From contig NZ_VTEH01000009.1 of assembly GCF_008180615.1 (NCBI RefSeq), positions 1 through 64,000 on the forward strand: a stretch of DNA of 64,000 bases, given 5' to 3'. A program made the translations under genes and the position numbers. This DNA is from Rossellomorea vietnamensis (GTDB taxonomy: Bacteria > Bacillota > Bacilli > Bacillales > Bacillaceae_B). Below, one piece after another: positions 54,093-62,306 of the stretch (its first letter is position 1; every line of letters begins with the position of its first letter). A model generated the notes under the pieces. It searched no databases and had not been told where the DNA came from. It saw nothing but the letters and a program-made list of their open reading frames with translations.

Positions 54093-55445
54093 TTATCCTA
54101 ACCCCAAATGTTTTCCCAGCCAAATACCACTTGCTGCGGCCTGCGATAAAGAATGTGTTTCTCCTGAACAATCTCCAATGAGATACAAGCCAGAGACTTC
54201 ACTTTCAAAAAAAGTGTTCGTAAATAATTTCGGCTCATAAAATTTGGCATCGATTCCGTAAATCAATGTGTCGCCATGAATTCTTTCACCCAGCAGACCT
54301 TCAAGCGAGGATAACATCTCAAGCAGCGCCCTGGTATACAGACCGGGAACTTCCTCTATCACACTTCCGCAATCTGCAGACAAAGTTGGCAGGATGCTAT
54401 TCTGACGTAAGTCGTTTGTGATTCGACCGGATTTTAAATCTTCTAATCTCTGTACCACGATTCTGTCCGTTCCTCTATTAATCTTTTGGATGACAGATTC
54501 AGCATACTCCTGTGCTTCGCCCTGTGTACTGAAATACCTCGGCACAAACAATGTGAAATTCAGATTGTGACTGGGCATCTCCTTCTCCCTTACATTCTGA
54601 CCATCCGGCATCACCAGCCCATGCTGATGTTTCCGGATGATCCGTCCTTGTGGATTCATGCAATAGGTGGTCGCTGTATAAGAATCACCTGAATAGGTCA
54701 GTTTCGTTTCAAAGGTTTCCTTCAGGATCGCATCCAGCTGGCTGCCTTTCATTTCCACACGCAGGCCCAAATCAAGCCTTGTTTCTCCTGGTAAAAGCCC
54801 CAGTGATTCTGTCTGCTGCTTCAGCCACCTGCTTCCGCTCATTCCTGTAGCCATCACCAGCTTCCTGGTACGAAAATGTCTATCCTCTGAACTTAATTGA
54901 AATCCTTCAGAATCACGTGTAATCGAGTCGATCCTTGTTTCAAAGGTCAAATCGGCTTTCTCTTTTAAAAACTCATATATTCCTTGAAAGACCTCTTGCG
55001 CCAACTTAGTTCCGAGATGGCGGACAGTTGTGGAGAGAACTCTGAATTTATACCGCTCTGCCCTGGCAGAAAGCTCCTCATTAAGGGTGTTGTACGTCTC
55101 CACAACTCCTCCACCAAACGCACACAGAATTTCATCCACTTCTTTCATCAGTTCCATTGCGTGCTCTTTTCCGACTTTCCTGCCAAGTTCTCCACCAAAA
55201 TCATTGGTATAGTTGAATTTCCCCTCTGATTTTCCAAGCCCGGAAAACCCTATGTATTTTGAGCAGTTTTCCACGCAAGTACAAGTACCTCCATTGTCGA
55301 GGCCGCAGACGCGCTCCTCCAGTTTCTTACCAAGATCTATAATATGTATGTTGATATCCTCATTCTCTTTTAATAACTGATAAGCTGTGAAAATGCCGCT
55401 CACACCTGCTCCAATGATAGTGACGTCATACAAGCTGTCCTTCAA
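54093..55445 (-). CDS. FAD-dependent oxidoreductase (COG2509 type)
   Basis: A 450-aa flavoprotein with N-terminal DVTIIGAGVSGIFTAYQLL for FAD binding. A cysteine-rich stretch VCGLDNGGTCTCVENC is followed by a GFSGLGKSEGKFNY motif, and the C-terminal FAD motif is GLYLIGDCSGETHSLSQAAASG. The family is annotated as an uncharacterised FAD-dependent dehydrogenase; the cysteines could bind a metal or Fe-S cluster. The TTG at 55445 fits the upstream AAAGGAAGTGAGG better than the GTG at 55454. No close partner gene indicates a substrate. Confidence 0.8.
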   Translation of the reverse strand: MKDSLYDVTIIGAGVSGIFTAYQLLKENEDINIHIIDLGKKLEERVCGLDNGGTCTCVENCSKYIGFSGLGKSEGKFNYTNDFGGELGRKVGKEHAMELMKEVDEILCAFGGGVVETYNTLNEELSARAERYKFRVLSTTVRHLGTKLAQEVFQGIYEFLKEKADLTFETRIDSITRDSEGFQLSSEDRHFRTRKLVMATGMSGSRWLKQQTESLGLLPGETRLDLGLRVEMKGSQLDAILKETFETKLTYSGDSYTATTYCMNPQGRIIRKHQHGLVMPDGQNVREKEMPSHNLNFTLFVPRYFSTQGEAQEYAESVIQKINRGTDRIVVQRLEDLKSGRITNDLRQNSILPTLSADCGSVIEEVPGLYTRALLEMLSSLEGLLGERIHGDTLIYGIDAKFYEPKLFTNTFFESEVSGLYLIGDCSGETHSLSQAAASGIWLGKHLGLG

Positions 55446-55511
55446 AAACCTCACTTCCTTTCTGATTCATTCTCAGTTGCTAAAACGTATCTCTCAAGGA
55501 GAACCCCTTAC

Positions 55512-55697
55512 TCATATCTTTTTATCTATTTTACTTCCAGTTTCTTTTTTCAGTTCCTTGTTCAACATCTTGAGTTCACTTCTCAACTTCCTGATTTCAC
55601 GAGAAGAATCAATTCCCTCTGCCACTGCTTTCTTTATCACAAAGTAAAAGCCAAGGATTATGAATAAATAAATCATTCCTGCTATTATTGCTTCCAC
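55512..55697 (-). CDS. Small membrane protein with coiled-coil tail (61 aa)
   Basis: One hydrophobic helix (about 5-22) is followed by a Lys/Glu-rich coiled coil (SSREIRKLRSELKMLNKELKK). A GTG start has AAAGGTGG upstream. It lies just upstream of the flavoprotein gene on the same strand. Not recognised. Confidence 0.6.
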   Translation of the reverse strand: MEAIIAGMIYLFIILGFYFVIKKAVAEGIDSSREIRKLRSELKMLNKELKKETGSKIDKKI

Positions 55698-55744
55698 GAG
55701 TTAACCACCTTTTTCTCCGAAGATAATGCTGCCAGGGAGATCAA

Positions 55745-55920
55745 CTGATTGCATGGAATCCTCAAAAATGCAAATCGATGATGCCAGACAGGCCCTATAC
55801 TGCAGCGATTTCACAAATACTAAAATCCATGCTTCCAGATAACCGCGCTGACTGAACGGATTCCTCGAAAATGCAAATCGATGCCGTCAGACTGCTTCAA
55901 TTCGACAAATACTAAGACCC
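55745..55920. repeat. Degraded repeat region H
   Basis: AAAATGCAAATCGATG occurs near 55765 and 55868 (103 bp apart, about 2 x 52), and ACAAATACTAA near 55813 and 55905. It looks like a decayed array of the 52-bp class, lying 3' of yhaP. Evidence for the exact period is weak. Confidence 0.45.
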
Positions 55921-56084
55921 TTCCAGACAGACCCAACATACTCAAAAGGTACCCTTCATCATTTAAATGTTCGCTCTCCATTGTCTAATTCCCTCTTTAA
56001 AAGAAGACCCATCTCCAATACCAATGAACAGCTGGCTTGAACTTATCGAGGAAATTGCCGCCCTATGTATCAACAAATATAAAA

Positions 56085-56118
56085 AAGGCAGTTCCCCTGC
56101 TCAAAGGAGAAACTGCCT
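56085..56118 (-). terminator. yhaQP terminator
   Basis: GGCAGTT pairs with AACTGCC; on the minus strand it is followed by TTTTTTATATTTG. Confidence 0.75.
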
Positions 56119-56123
56119 ATACA

Positions 56124-57374
56124 TTAATTTTTCTTCGTTAACTCCAAGGCTTTTTTGATATCTTTGTAAGAATTTGACTTGCCATACATCAAAACTCCGC
56201 CCCTGTATATTCGTGCTCCGAACCAGCCCAAAATCAGAATGGAGAGAACAAGGACAGCAATACCGAGGATAGGTTCCCAGACAGCTATATTGAGCATCCC
56301 CACTCGCAGGAACATGACCATTGGAGTGAAGAATGGGATATACGAAGCCGCAGTAATAAAGCCAGCCTCAGGATTGCCCAGTCCATAAAAGGCAATGAAG
56401 AAGCCGATCATGATCAGGAAGGTCATCGGCATGACCATTTGCTGGACATCTTCAATCCTGCTGACAAGGGAGCCCAGAAGTGCCGCCAAAGTCGCATACA
56501 GGAAGTAACCAAGAAGGAAGAACAGGATGGCATAGATGATAATGCCCACAGGGATTTCATTCAATCCGAAAAACTCCATTATCCCTCCCATTTCGGAATC
56601 TGCTTTGCTTGTCAGGGCAAAGTACCCGACTCCCAGTAATATCGACAACTGAGTCAAGCCGACCAGGCCGATTCCCAAAATTTTTGCGAACATCTGCTTT
56701 ACCGGTGAAACACTTGAGATCAAGATTTCCATAACACGCGATGATTTTTCCGTTGCCACTTCCATCGCGATCATATTGGCATAGATAATGACCGAAATGT
56801 AGATAAAGAATAATAGAAGATACACAATCCCTCGTGCCTGATTCAATTCTTCTTCTGATTTAGCTCCCTCTACCAGCGCTTCCCTCTCAAAGGAAACTGG
56901 AGCACTTAATGAAGCCAGCTCTTCGGGTGACAGTTCCAGGTTTTCAGCAGCGATTGATGATTTGATTGCCTGCAGGGCATTCTGCAGATCATTTGCCAGT
57001 GAAGAAGCGGAAATCGACTCAGACTTATAGATTCCTTGAGGCAGGCCGTTTTCATCTTCGGAAAGAATCAGATATCCATCATAGGTCCCTTCTTCTGTAC
57101 TTTCCTTCAAGCTCTCTTCACTTTCACTCGTTTGTTCTAATTCCACCTCTTCATTCATCGTGCTCAATTGAGCGGAGAAGGGACTGAACAACTCACCTGT
57201 TTCATCAACAACAGCAACCACATCCTGTTCATCCCCGCTGAAGCCTTCGATGATCCCCTGTAAGTTGGCCAGCAAGAAAATACCTGCCGCCACAATGAGG
57301 GTGGTGATGATGAATGACTTGGCCTTCAATTTATTCAGGTACGATTGGCCGACGATCAAGAAAAAATTATTCAT
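56124..57374 (-). CDS. yhaP: NatB-like ABC transporter permease YhaP
   Basis: A 416-aa ABC-2 permease: one N-terminal helix (about 18-40), a large extracytoplasmic domain (about 45-180), then five or six helices. The pattern is that of NatB, the permease of Na+-export ABC systems, and length matches B. subtilis YhaP (419 aa). Substrate unproven. The start overlaps yhaQ by 8 bp. Confidence 0.87.
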   Translation of the reverse strand: MNNFFLIVGQSYLNKLKAKSFIITTLIVAAGIFLLANLQGIIEGFSGDEQDVVAVVDETGELFSPFSAQLSTMNEEVELEQTSESEESLKESTEEGTYDGYLILSEDENGLPQGIYKSESISASSLANDLQNALQAIKSSIAAENLELSPEELASLSAPVSFEREALVEGAKSEEELNQARGIVYLLLFFIYISVIIYANMIAMEVATEKSSRVMEILISSVSPVKQMFAKILGIGLVGLTQLSILLGVGYFALTSKADSEMGGIMEFFGLNEIPVGIIIYAILFFLLGYFLYATLAALLGSLVSRIEDVQQMVMPMTFLIMIGFFIAFYGLGNPEAGFITAASYIPFFTPMVMFLRVGMLNIAVWEPILGIAVLVLSILILGWFGARIYRGGVLMYGKSNSYKDIKKALELTKKN

Positions 57375-58266
57375 ATGAAGTACCTACTTTCTCAATGAAA
57401 ATATCATTCAAGGACGGCTCCTCCAGTTCAAACTTGCGGACGAAGCCTCTCTTGACCACTTCGTTGAAAACATCCTGTGCAATATCTTCGGATTGGACCT
57501 GAAGCTGAATTCCCTCCGTCGTTTTCTTTGTCTTAGTCACTCCGGAAAGTGTTTGCAGAAAACTCAAATCGTAATCCGCATGGATCGTCACGTTCTTCTT
57601 TCCGAACGAACGCTTGATTTCTTTTAACCCTCCATGCACTACCGGAGTTCCTTTATGCATAATACATAGGTTCTCACAAAGCTCTTCTACATGTTCCATC
57701 CGATGGCTCGAAAACACGATTGTCGTTCCGCTTTCCTTGATATCGGCAACCGCATCCTTCAACAGCTCCACATTGACGGGGTCAAGGCCGCTGAAAGGCT
57801 CATCGAGAATCAATAACTTCGGTTTATGTATAATGGAAGCAATCAACTGGATCTTTTGCTGATTCCCTTTAGATAACTCCTCCACTTTTTTGGTTTTATA
57901 TTCAGGAACATTGAATCGCTCTAACCAGTACTCCAGCTCTTTTTCAGCTTCTCGTTTATCCATTCCTCTCAAGCGGGCGAGGTAAATGATTTGGTCATTT
58001 ACTTTCATCTTCGGATATAAACCGCGCTCTTCCGGAAGGTAGCCAATTTCCGGACTAGTTGAGTAATCAATTTTTTTGCCATTCCAGGTAATGGTTCCCG
58101 CACTCGGATCAAGCAGCCCGAGGATCATCCTGAAAGTGGTCGTTTTGCCAGCACCATTCCCCCCCAAGAAACCAAACATCTCTTTTTCCGGTATGCTGAT
58201 CGATAAATCATCCACTGCAGTGAACTTCCCGAATCGCTTCGTCACATTGTTCAATGATAATACCAT
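57367..58266 (-). CDS. yhaQ: NatA-like ABC transporter ATPase YhaQ
   Basis: A 299-aa ATPase with Walker A GGNGAGKTT near 36-44, signature ELSKGNQQKIQ, Walker B LLILDEPFSGLD and the H-loop SSHRMEHVEELC. The C-terminal extension is typical of NatA-type subunits. Length and pairing with yhaP match B. subtilis. The overlap with yhaP indicates coupled translation. Confidence 0.9.
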   Translation of the reverse strand: MVLSLNNVTKRFGKFTAVDDLSISIPEKEMFGFLGGNGAGKTTTFRMILGLLDPSAGTITWNGKKIDYSTSPEIGYLPEERGLYPKMKVNDQIIYLARLRGMDKREAEKELEYWLERFNVPEYKTKKVEELSKGNQQKIQLIASIIHKPKLLILDEPFSGLDPVNVELLKDAVADIKESGTTIVFSSHRMEHVEELCENLCIMHKGTPVVHGGLKEIKRSFGKKNVTIHADYDLSFLQTLSGVTKTKKTTEGIQLQVQSEDIAQDVFNEVVKRGFVRKFELEEPSLNDIFIEKVGTSYE

Positions 58267-58487
58267 GCTTTTTCCTCCCCTTTGCTTCCCAAGTAGAACA
58301 GCAGCCTTCCACTATTCTATTCATTCTCTCATATAAGATTCTCCACCTTCTTAATACGAATGTATAGTGAAAAAGATTCGTTTATCAATAAAAAAAGAAA
58401 ATTTCATCATTGCAAAAGCTTTATTATTCATTAAAATTATGCAAGAATAATAGTAACTATCAGAATTTTTAAAAAGGGGATAGAGAC

Positions 58488-58673
58488 ATGAAGGTTTATA
58501 AACTTACGGTTTTCGAACAAACAGGGGAAAATATTTACGAAGATTCCTTTGAAGCAGCAACAGATGATGAAGCAAAAAAAATCGGAAAAGGTATTCTTGA
58601 AGAAAAAGGATACGAAGATCACACTCACCGATGCGCTTCACCTCTAGGCAAACTGGTTTTGTTTCACCCATAG
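58488..58673 (+). CDS. yhzD: YhzD-like small protein (61 aa)
   Basis: Starts MKVYKLTVFEQTGENIYED, then an EAATDDEAKKIGKGIL helix and the ending THRCASPLGKLVLFHP, the YhzD-family layout. AAAAGGGGAT precedes the ATG. It diverges from yhaQ and is followed by a terminator. Function unknown. Confidence 0.8.
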   Translation: MKVYKLTVFEQTGENIYEDSFEAATDDEAKKIGKGILEEKGYEDHTHRCASPLGKLVLFHP

Positions 58674-58714
58674 ATTCCGCGGGATATCCTAACTGACATA
58701 CAAAGCAAGAGCAG

Positions 58715-58752
58715 GACGCACTGAGCTGCACAGGCTGCAGTGCGTTTTTAGT
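58715..58752 (+). terminator. yhzD terminator
   Basis: GACGCACTG pairs with CAGTGCGTT, followed by TTTTAGTTTTT. Confidence 0.8.
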
Positions 58753-58844
58753 TTTTAAAAATTATTTTTTCATGACGTGTAAAGGATAAGAATTATCATC
58801 CGCTTGTCCTCCAGCACATAATGGATGGATTACTCAAAAAAACC

Positions 58845-58886
58845 CAAGAAACGTCCTGTGTTATCAGTTCACGGGACGTTTCTTTA
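58845..58886. terminator. yhaR terminator
   Basis: AAGAAACGTCC pairs with GGGACGTTTCTT (one mismatch), with A and T runs on the two sides. Confidence 0.7.
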
Positions 58887-58926
58887 TCATTTATAAGCTG
58901 CAGCTATTACTAACAGGTTTCAACAT

Positions 58927-59721
58927 TCATTCGCCTTTAAATTGAGGAACCCGCTTTTCAACAAATGCTCTTATGCCTTCTTGGTGATCATGTGTCTGCC
59001 GCATTTTCCACTGTCCTGCTTTTTCCAGTTCCAATGCTTTTTCAAGCCTGTCCTTGTTCATCTCCGCATAAATCGATTTTGATTCAATAATCGACATCAA
59101 AGGCTTCTGCAGGCATTCTGTGATATATTTTTCAATGGCTCTGTCGAGTTTGCCCGATGGAATGGCTTCATCCACAAGCTTCTTCATCAGTGCTTCCTGC
59201 CCTTCAATCACCTTTCCTGTCCACATAAGCTTCTTCGCCCTGCCGGTGCCCAGGCGTTGCTCAAGGAAAAAGTGTCCTCCACCATCCGGTATAAGGCCTA
59301 TGCCTATGAAATTCATCGCCAGCTTGCTGTCTTCCTCGCAGATGATATAATCGGTGGCCAGCGCCATGCTCAGCCCCAAGCCGGCTGCAGCCCCATGTAT
59401 ACCGGTGATCGTCAATTTTTTCATCGTGTAAAGCGTCATGGCCAGCTCGCTGATGACTTCCATAATCTCAGAAAATTCCTGCTCTCCGCCAAGATTCAGC
59501 ATTTCTTTGATGTCCCCTCCTGAAGAGAACCCCTTTCCTTCCCCTCTCAGGACCAAAACCAGGATATCATCATCTTTCTCGACTTCCTTCAGACAGTTCT
59601 TGAGCTCCCTCATCATTTGCGGATTCATGGCATTCAATGACTTGGGCCGGTTCAATGTCACCGTTGCGATCTTCCCGCTCTTTTCAAGTTTAATAGTCTC
59701 ATACAGTGCATTTACATTCAT
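58927..59721 (-). CDS. yhaR: Crotonase-family protein YhaR
   Basis: A 264-aa crotonase-fold protein with SSGGDIKEM (oxyanion loop) and HGAAAGLGLSMALATD. The position of the first catalytic Glu of hydratases is occupied by a non-acidic residue (GLGLSMA), while an acidic residue in LIPDGGG is kept. This is the pattern of PaaG/isomerase-like members rather than simple hydratases, so enoyl-CoA isomerisation is more likely. AAGGGGTG precedes the ATG. Synteny with hemZ supports the name. Confidence 0.82.
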   Translation of the reverse strand: MNVNALYETIKLEKSGKIATVTLNRPKSLNAMNPQMMRELKNCLKEVEKDDDILVLVLRGEGKGFSSGGDIKEMLNLGGEQEFSEIMEVISELAMTLYTMKKLTITGIHGAAAGLGLSMALATDYIICEEDSKLAMNFIGIGLIPDGGGHFFLEQRLGTGRAKKLMWTGKVIEGQEALMKKLVDEAIPSGKLDRAIEKYITECLQKPLMSIIESKSIYAEMNKDRLEKALELEKAGQWKMRQTHDHQEGIRAFVEKRVPQFKGE

Positions 59722-59907
59722 GAAAAAACACCCCTTGTTCGCGTGAGTTCCAAATTTTTTTAATATTCTATTAAAATTATACCAAATTAATCTTCAAAAA
59801 TATCAATATATGCTTGAATAAAAAATGCAAGTCCGTTTCATCCGGCCTGAGCGGAAATCGAATTTATCAACTGCTACAATCTTTGCGAGAACGGCCTTTT
59901 AAAAAGA

Positions 59908-59936
59908 AGAAAGCCGGCAGACTCCCGGCTTCCCAC
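59908..59936 (-). terminator. Acyl-CoA synthetase gene terminator
   Basis: AAGCCGG pairs with CCGGCTT; on the minus strand it is followed by TCTTCTTTTT. Confidence 0.75.
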
Positions 59937-59953
59937 TGTTGTGCTCTAATAAT

Positions 59954-61567
59954 TTATTGTCCTACCCGGTCTTTCACTTGATCACGCAGGGCTCTCTTTA
60001 AAAACTTTCCAACCGAGGTTTTAGGAATCTCTTCAAAGAACAAAATCTCGTCAGGCAGCCACCATTTGGCGAATTGCGGTTGAAGGAAAGCATAGATTTC
60101 CTCTTTCGTCGTATTCTGGTGATCTCCTTCTTTCAGAACCACGCAGGCTACCGGACGCTCCTGCCATTCAGGATGCGGTACGGCAACCACTGCCGCTTCA
60201 AATATACTTTCATGAGCCATCAAAGCATTTTCCAAATCAACGCTTGAAATCCACTCTCCACCCGACTTAACCAGATCTTTTGTTCTATCGACGATTTTAA
60301 TGAATCCTTCTTCATCCACTGTGACGACATCTCCTGTATACAGCCAGCCGTCCCTGAATGCATCCTCCGTCCGTTCATCTTTATAGTACTCCGAAGCAAT
60401 CCACGGTCCTCTTAATGTAAGTTCGCCCATTTCCTTTCCATCCCAGGAAACCTCTCCATCCTTACCGATGATTTTCATTTCTAATCCTGGTACAAGCATA
60501 CCCTGTTTGGCTTTTACATTATATTTTTCCTCTTTATCCCACTCTTCCATATAACTCTTTTCACCTGTCACCACTGCCAGCGGACTGGTCTCCGTCATTC
60601 CATATGCATGCATGAATGGGATGCCATGCTTTTCTTCAAACGCTTTGATCATACCAAGCGGCGCAGCAGATCCTCCGCAAAGAATCGACCGCAGGCTGGA
60701 AAGGTCATACTCATTTTCATCAAGCTCTTTTAACAAACCAAGCCAGATGGTCGGGACCCCGGCTGTGATCGTTACTTTCTCTTCCTGCATCAATTCAGCC
60801 AGCAGTTTAGGTGTAAAATATGGTCCCGGAAGCACTTGGGATGTTCCGAACCAAGTTGCCGCAAATGGAAGTCCCCAAGCATTTACATGAAACATCGGCA
60901 CCACCGGCAGGGCAATATCTTTTTCAGATACTCCTGTCGTATCGGCAAGGCCAAGAGCCATGCTGTGAAGGACGATACCTCTGTGAGAGTAGACTACTCC
61001 TTTTGGATTCCCGGTCGTTGCACTTGTATAGCACATTCCCGCCGGAGCATTCTCATCAAGGTCATCCCTGAATTTTTGATTCGGATCTCCTTCTGCAAGA
61101 AGTTCTTCATAATGGTACACAGGTGACAGCGAGGTTTCAGGGAGTTCTTCTTTATCGGTCATGATGACAAAAGCTTCTACTGTTTTCAATTGGTCCTTCA
61201 CTTTTTCAATTAAAGGTACAATGTCGGAATCAATCAGCAGGACCTTGTCTTCCGCATGATTGATTATGTATATGATATGCTGTGGAGCAAGCCGGATGTT
61301 GATTGTGTGAAGCACGGCTCCGCTGCAAGGCACGGCAAAATAGGCTTCTAAATGCCTGTGGTGGTTCCATGCAAGTGTGCCCACCTTCTCGCCTTCCTTG
61401 ACACCCAGCTTCTCAAGCGCACTGGACAGCCTGCGGGTCCGTGCAGCCATTTCTTTATAAGTGAATCGGCTGATACCGCCTTCTGTCCGCGATACGATTT
61501 CTTTCTTAGGGTAAAACTTTTCAGCACGTTCAATCATTTGTGTAAGCAGCAAAGGAGTATTCATCAT
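59954..61567 (-). CDS. Acyl-CoA synthetase (AMP-forming), second copy in the window
   Basis: A 537-aa ANL-family enzyme with motif CYTSATTGNPKGVVYSH (the usual TSGTTG has Ala for Gly), the HAYGMTETSP segment, GDVVTVDEEGFIKIVDRTKDLVKSGGEW and the lysine motif TSVGKFLKR. The Trp/His-rich PMFHVNAWGLPF segment is typical of medium/long-chain synthetases (AlkK/FadD3-like). GGGAGAGATG precedes the first of two ATGs. A perfect cre site lies 22-36 nt upstream, suggesting glucose repression through CcpA. Confidence 0.87.
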   Translation of the reverse strand: MMNTPLLLTQMIERAEKFYPKKEIVSRTEGGISRFTYKEMAARTRRLSSALEKLGVKEGEKVGTLAWNHHRHLEAYFAVPCSGAVLHTINIRLAPQHIIYIINHAEDKVLLIDSDIVPLIEKVKDQLKTVEAFVIMTDKEELPETSLSPVYHYEELLAEGDPNQKFRDDLDENAPAGMCYTSATTGNPKGVVYSHRGIVLHSMALGLADTTGVSEKDIALPVVPMFHVNAWGLPFAATWFGTSQVLPGPYFTPKLLAELMQEEKVTITAGVPTIWLGLLKELDENEYDLSSLRSILCGGSAAPLGMIKAFEEKHGIPFMHAYGMTETSPLAVVTGEKSYMEEWDKEEKYNVKAKQGMLVPGLEMKIIGKDGEVSWDGKEMGELTLRGPWIASEYYKDERTEDAFRDGWLYTGDVVTVDEEGFIKIVDRTKDLVKSGGEWISSVDLENALMAHESIFEAAVVAVPHPEWQERPVACVVLKEGDHQNTTKEEIYAFLQPQFAKWWLPDEILFFEEIPKTSVGKFLKRALRDQVKDRVGQ

Positions 61568-61589
61568 TGGACATCTCTCCCATCATTTT

Positions 61590-61603
61590 TGAAATCGCTT
61601 TCA
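61590..61603. promoter_or_regulatory. cre (CcpA) site upstream of the acyl-CoA synthetase gene
   Basis: TGAAATCGCTTTCA matches the consensus TGWAANCGNTNWCA at every position. Its place between the likely promoter and the start codon fits repression by CcpA as a roadblock. Confidence 0.75.
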
Positions 61604-61829
61604 AATTACTTCACTAAAATATATGCTTGGCTATACTATTCTCATTCGCTATTTATCATCGAATCCCTCTAAAGTTAAGTTAATTTTCTGAAAATAAATC
61701 CAATCCCGATTAACCCACAGAAAATACTGTTGGAATTCCCGGTTTCAATCTGGCTTTGGCTTTGCTTAAAGAAAAACGGCCCTCTGAGTTTTACGGGATT
61801 CGTTTTCGAGTATAAAATTTAGAATACAT

Positions 61830-61873
61830 TAAAAGGAGTCCCACATCTCATCGGTTTTGACACTCCTTTTGAT
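61830..61873. terminator. Isolated terminator-like hairpin
   Basis: AAAAGGAGT pairs with ACTCCTTTT. No gene ends nearby on either strand. Confidence 0.45.
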
Positions 61874-62042
61874 GTGATTTAACGTTTTTTAGATAAATCT
61901 GTTCAATTGGTGTGACAAAATGCAGCCTAAACAGAAATTGACAGAAAATATCGTTCTTCAAAATTTGCATCAAAACTCCTATACACTTTAATTCCCTAAA
62001 TTAATGTTGAGAGCAGTTAACTGAAATAAGCTAGCAATGATT

Positions 62043-62162
62043 TAATTGGAACGGAAGGTGCGTGACCTCCTGCGGGACTAGCGTGACAGGTGAGACCCCA
62101 CAGGCGAAGCCGAGGAGGCTCACCGCACGCCCCGCGGAGTCACGCACCTGGAGTGGAAATCA
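62043..62162. repeat. GC-rich palindromic element, copy 2
   Basis: AGGTGCGTGAC (62056-62066) is perfectly repeated in inverted form at 62139-62149. Internal blocks CTCCTGCGGGAC, GCCGAGGAGGCTCAC and GCCCCGCGGAGT are shared with copy 1 at 4255. The arm sequence differs between the copies while pairing is kept. The spacer 61604-62270 contains no gene. Confidence 0.8.
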
Positions 62163-62267
62163 ATAAACCCTCAGAGACATCAGCCATGACCATATTTTGA
62201 TTTTTTGGTGCAAATCACCTAACCATTTCAATTTAAAAAGCCACAGTCTTTGTGAAAACAGCTTAAA

Positions 62268-62300
62268 GAAAAAACGGCCCTCTGAGTGAGGACCGTTTTA
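62268..62300. terminator. hemZ terminator
   Basis: AAAACGG..CCTC pairs with GAGG..CCGTTTT, directly after the hemZ stop. A partial copy of its left part (GCTTAAAGAAAAACGGCCC) is found at 61764. Confidence 0.7.
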
Positions 62301-62306
62301 CATATA

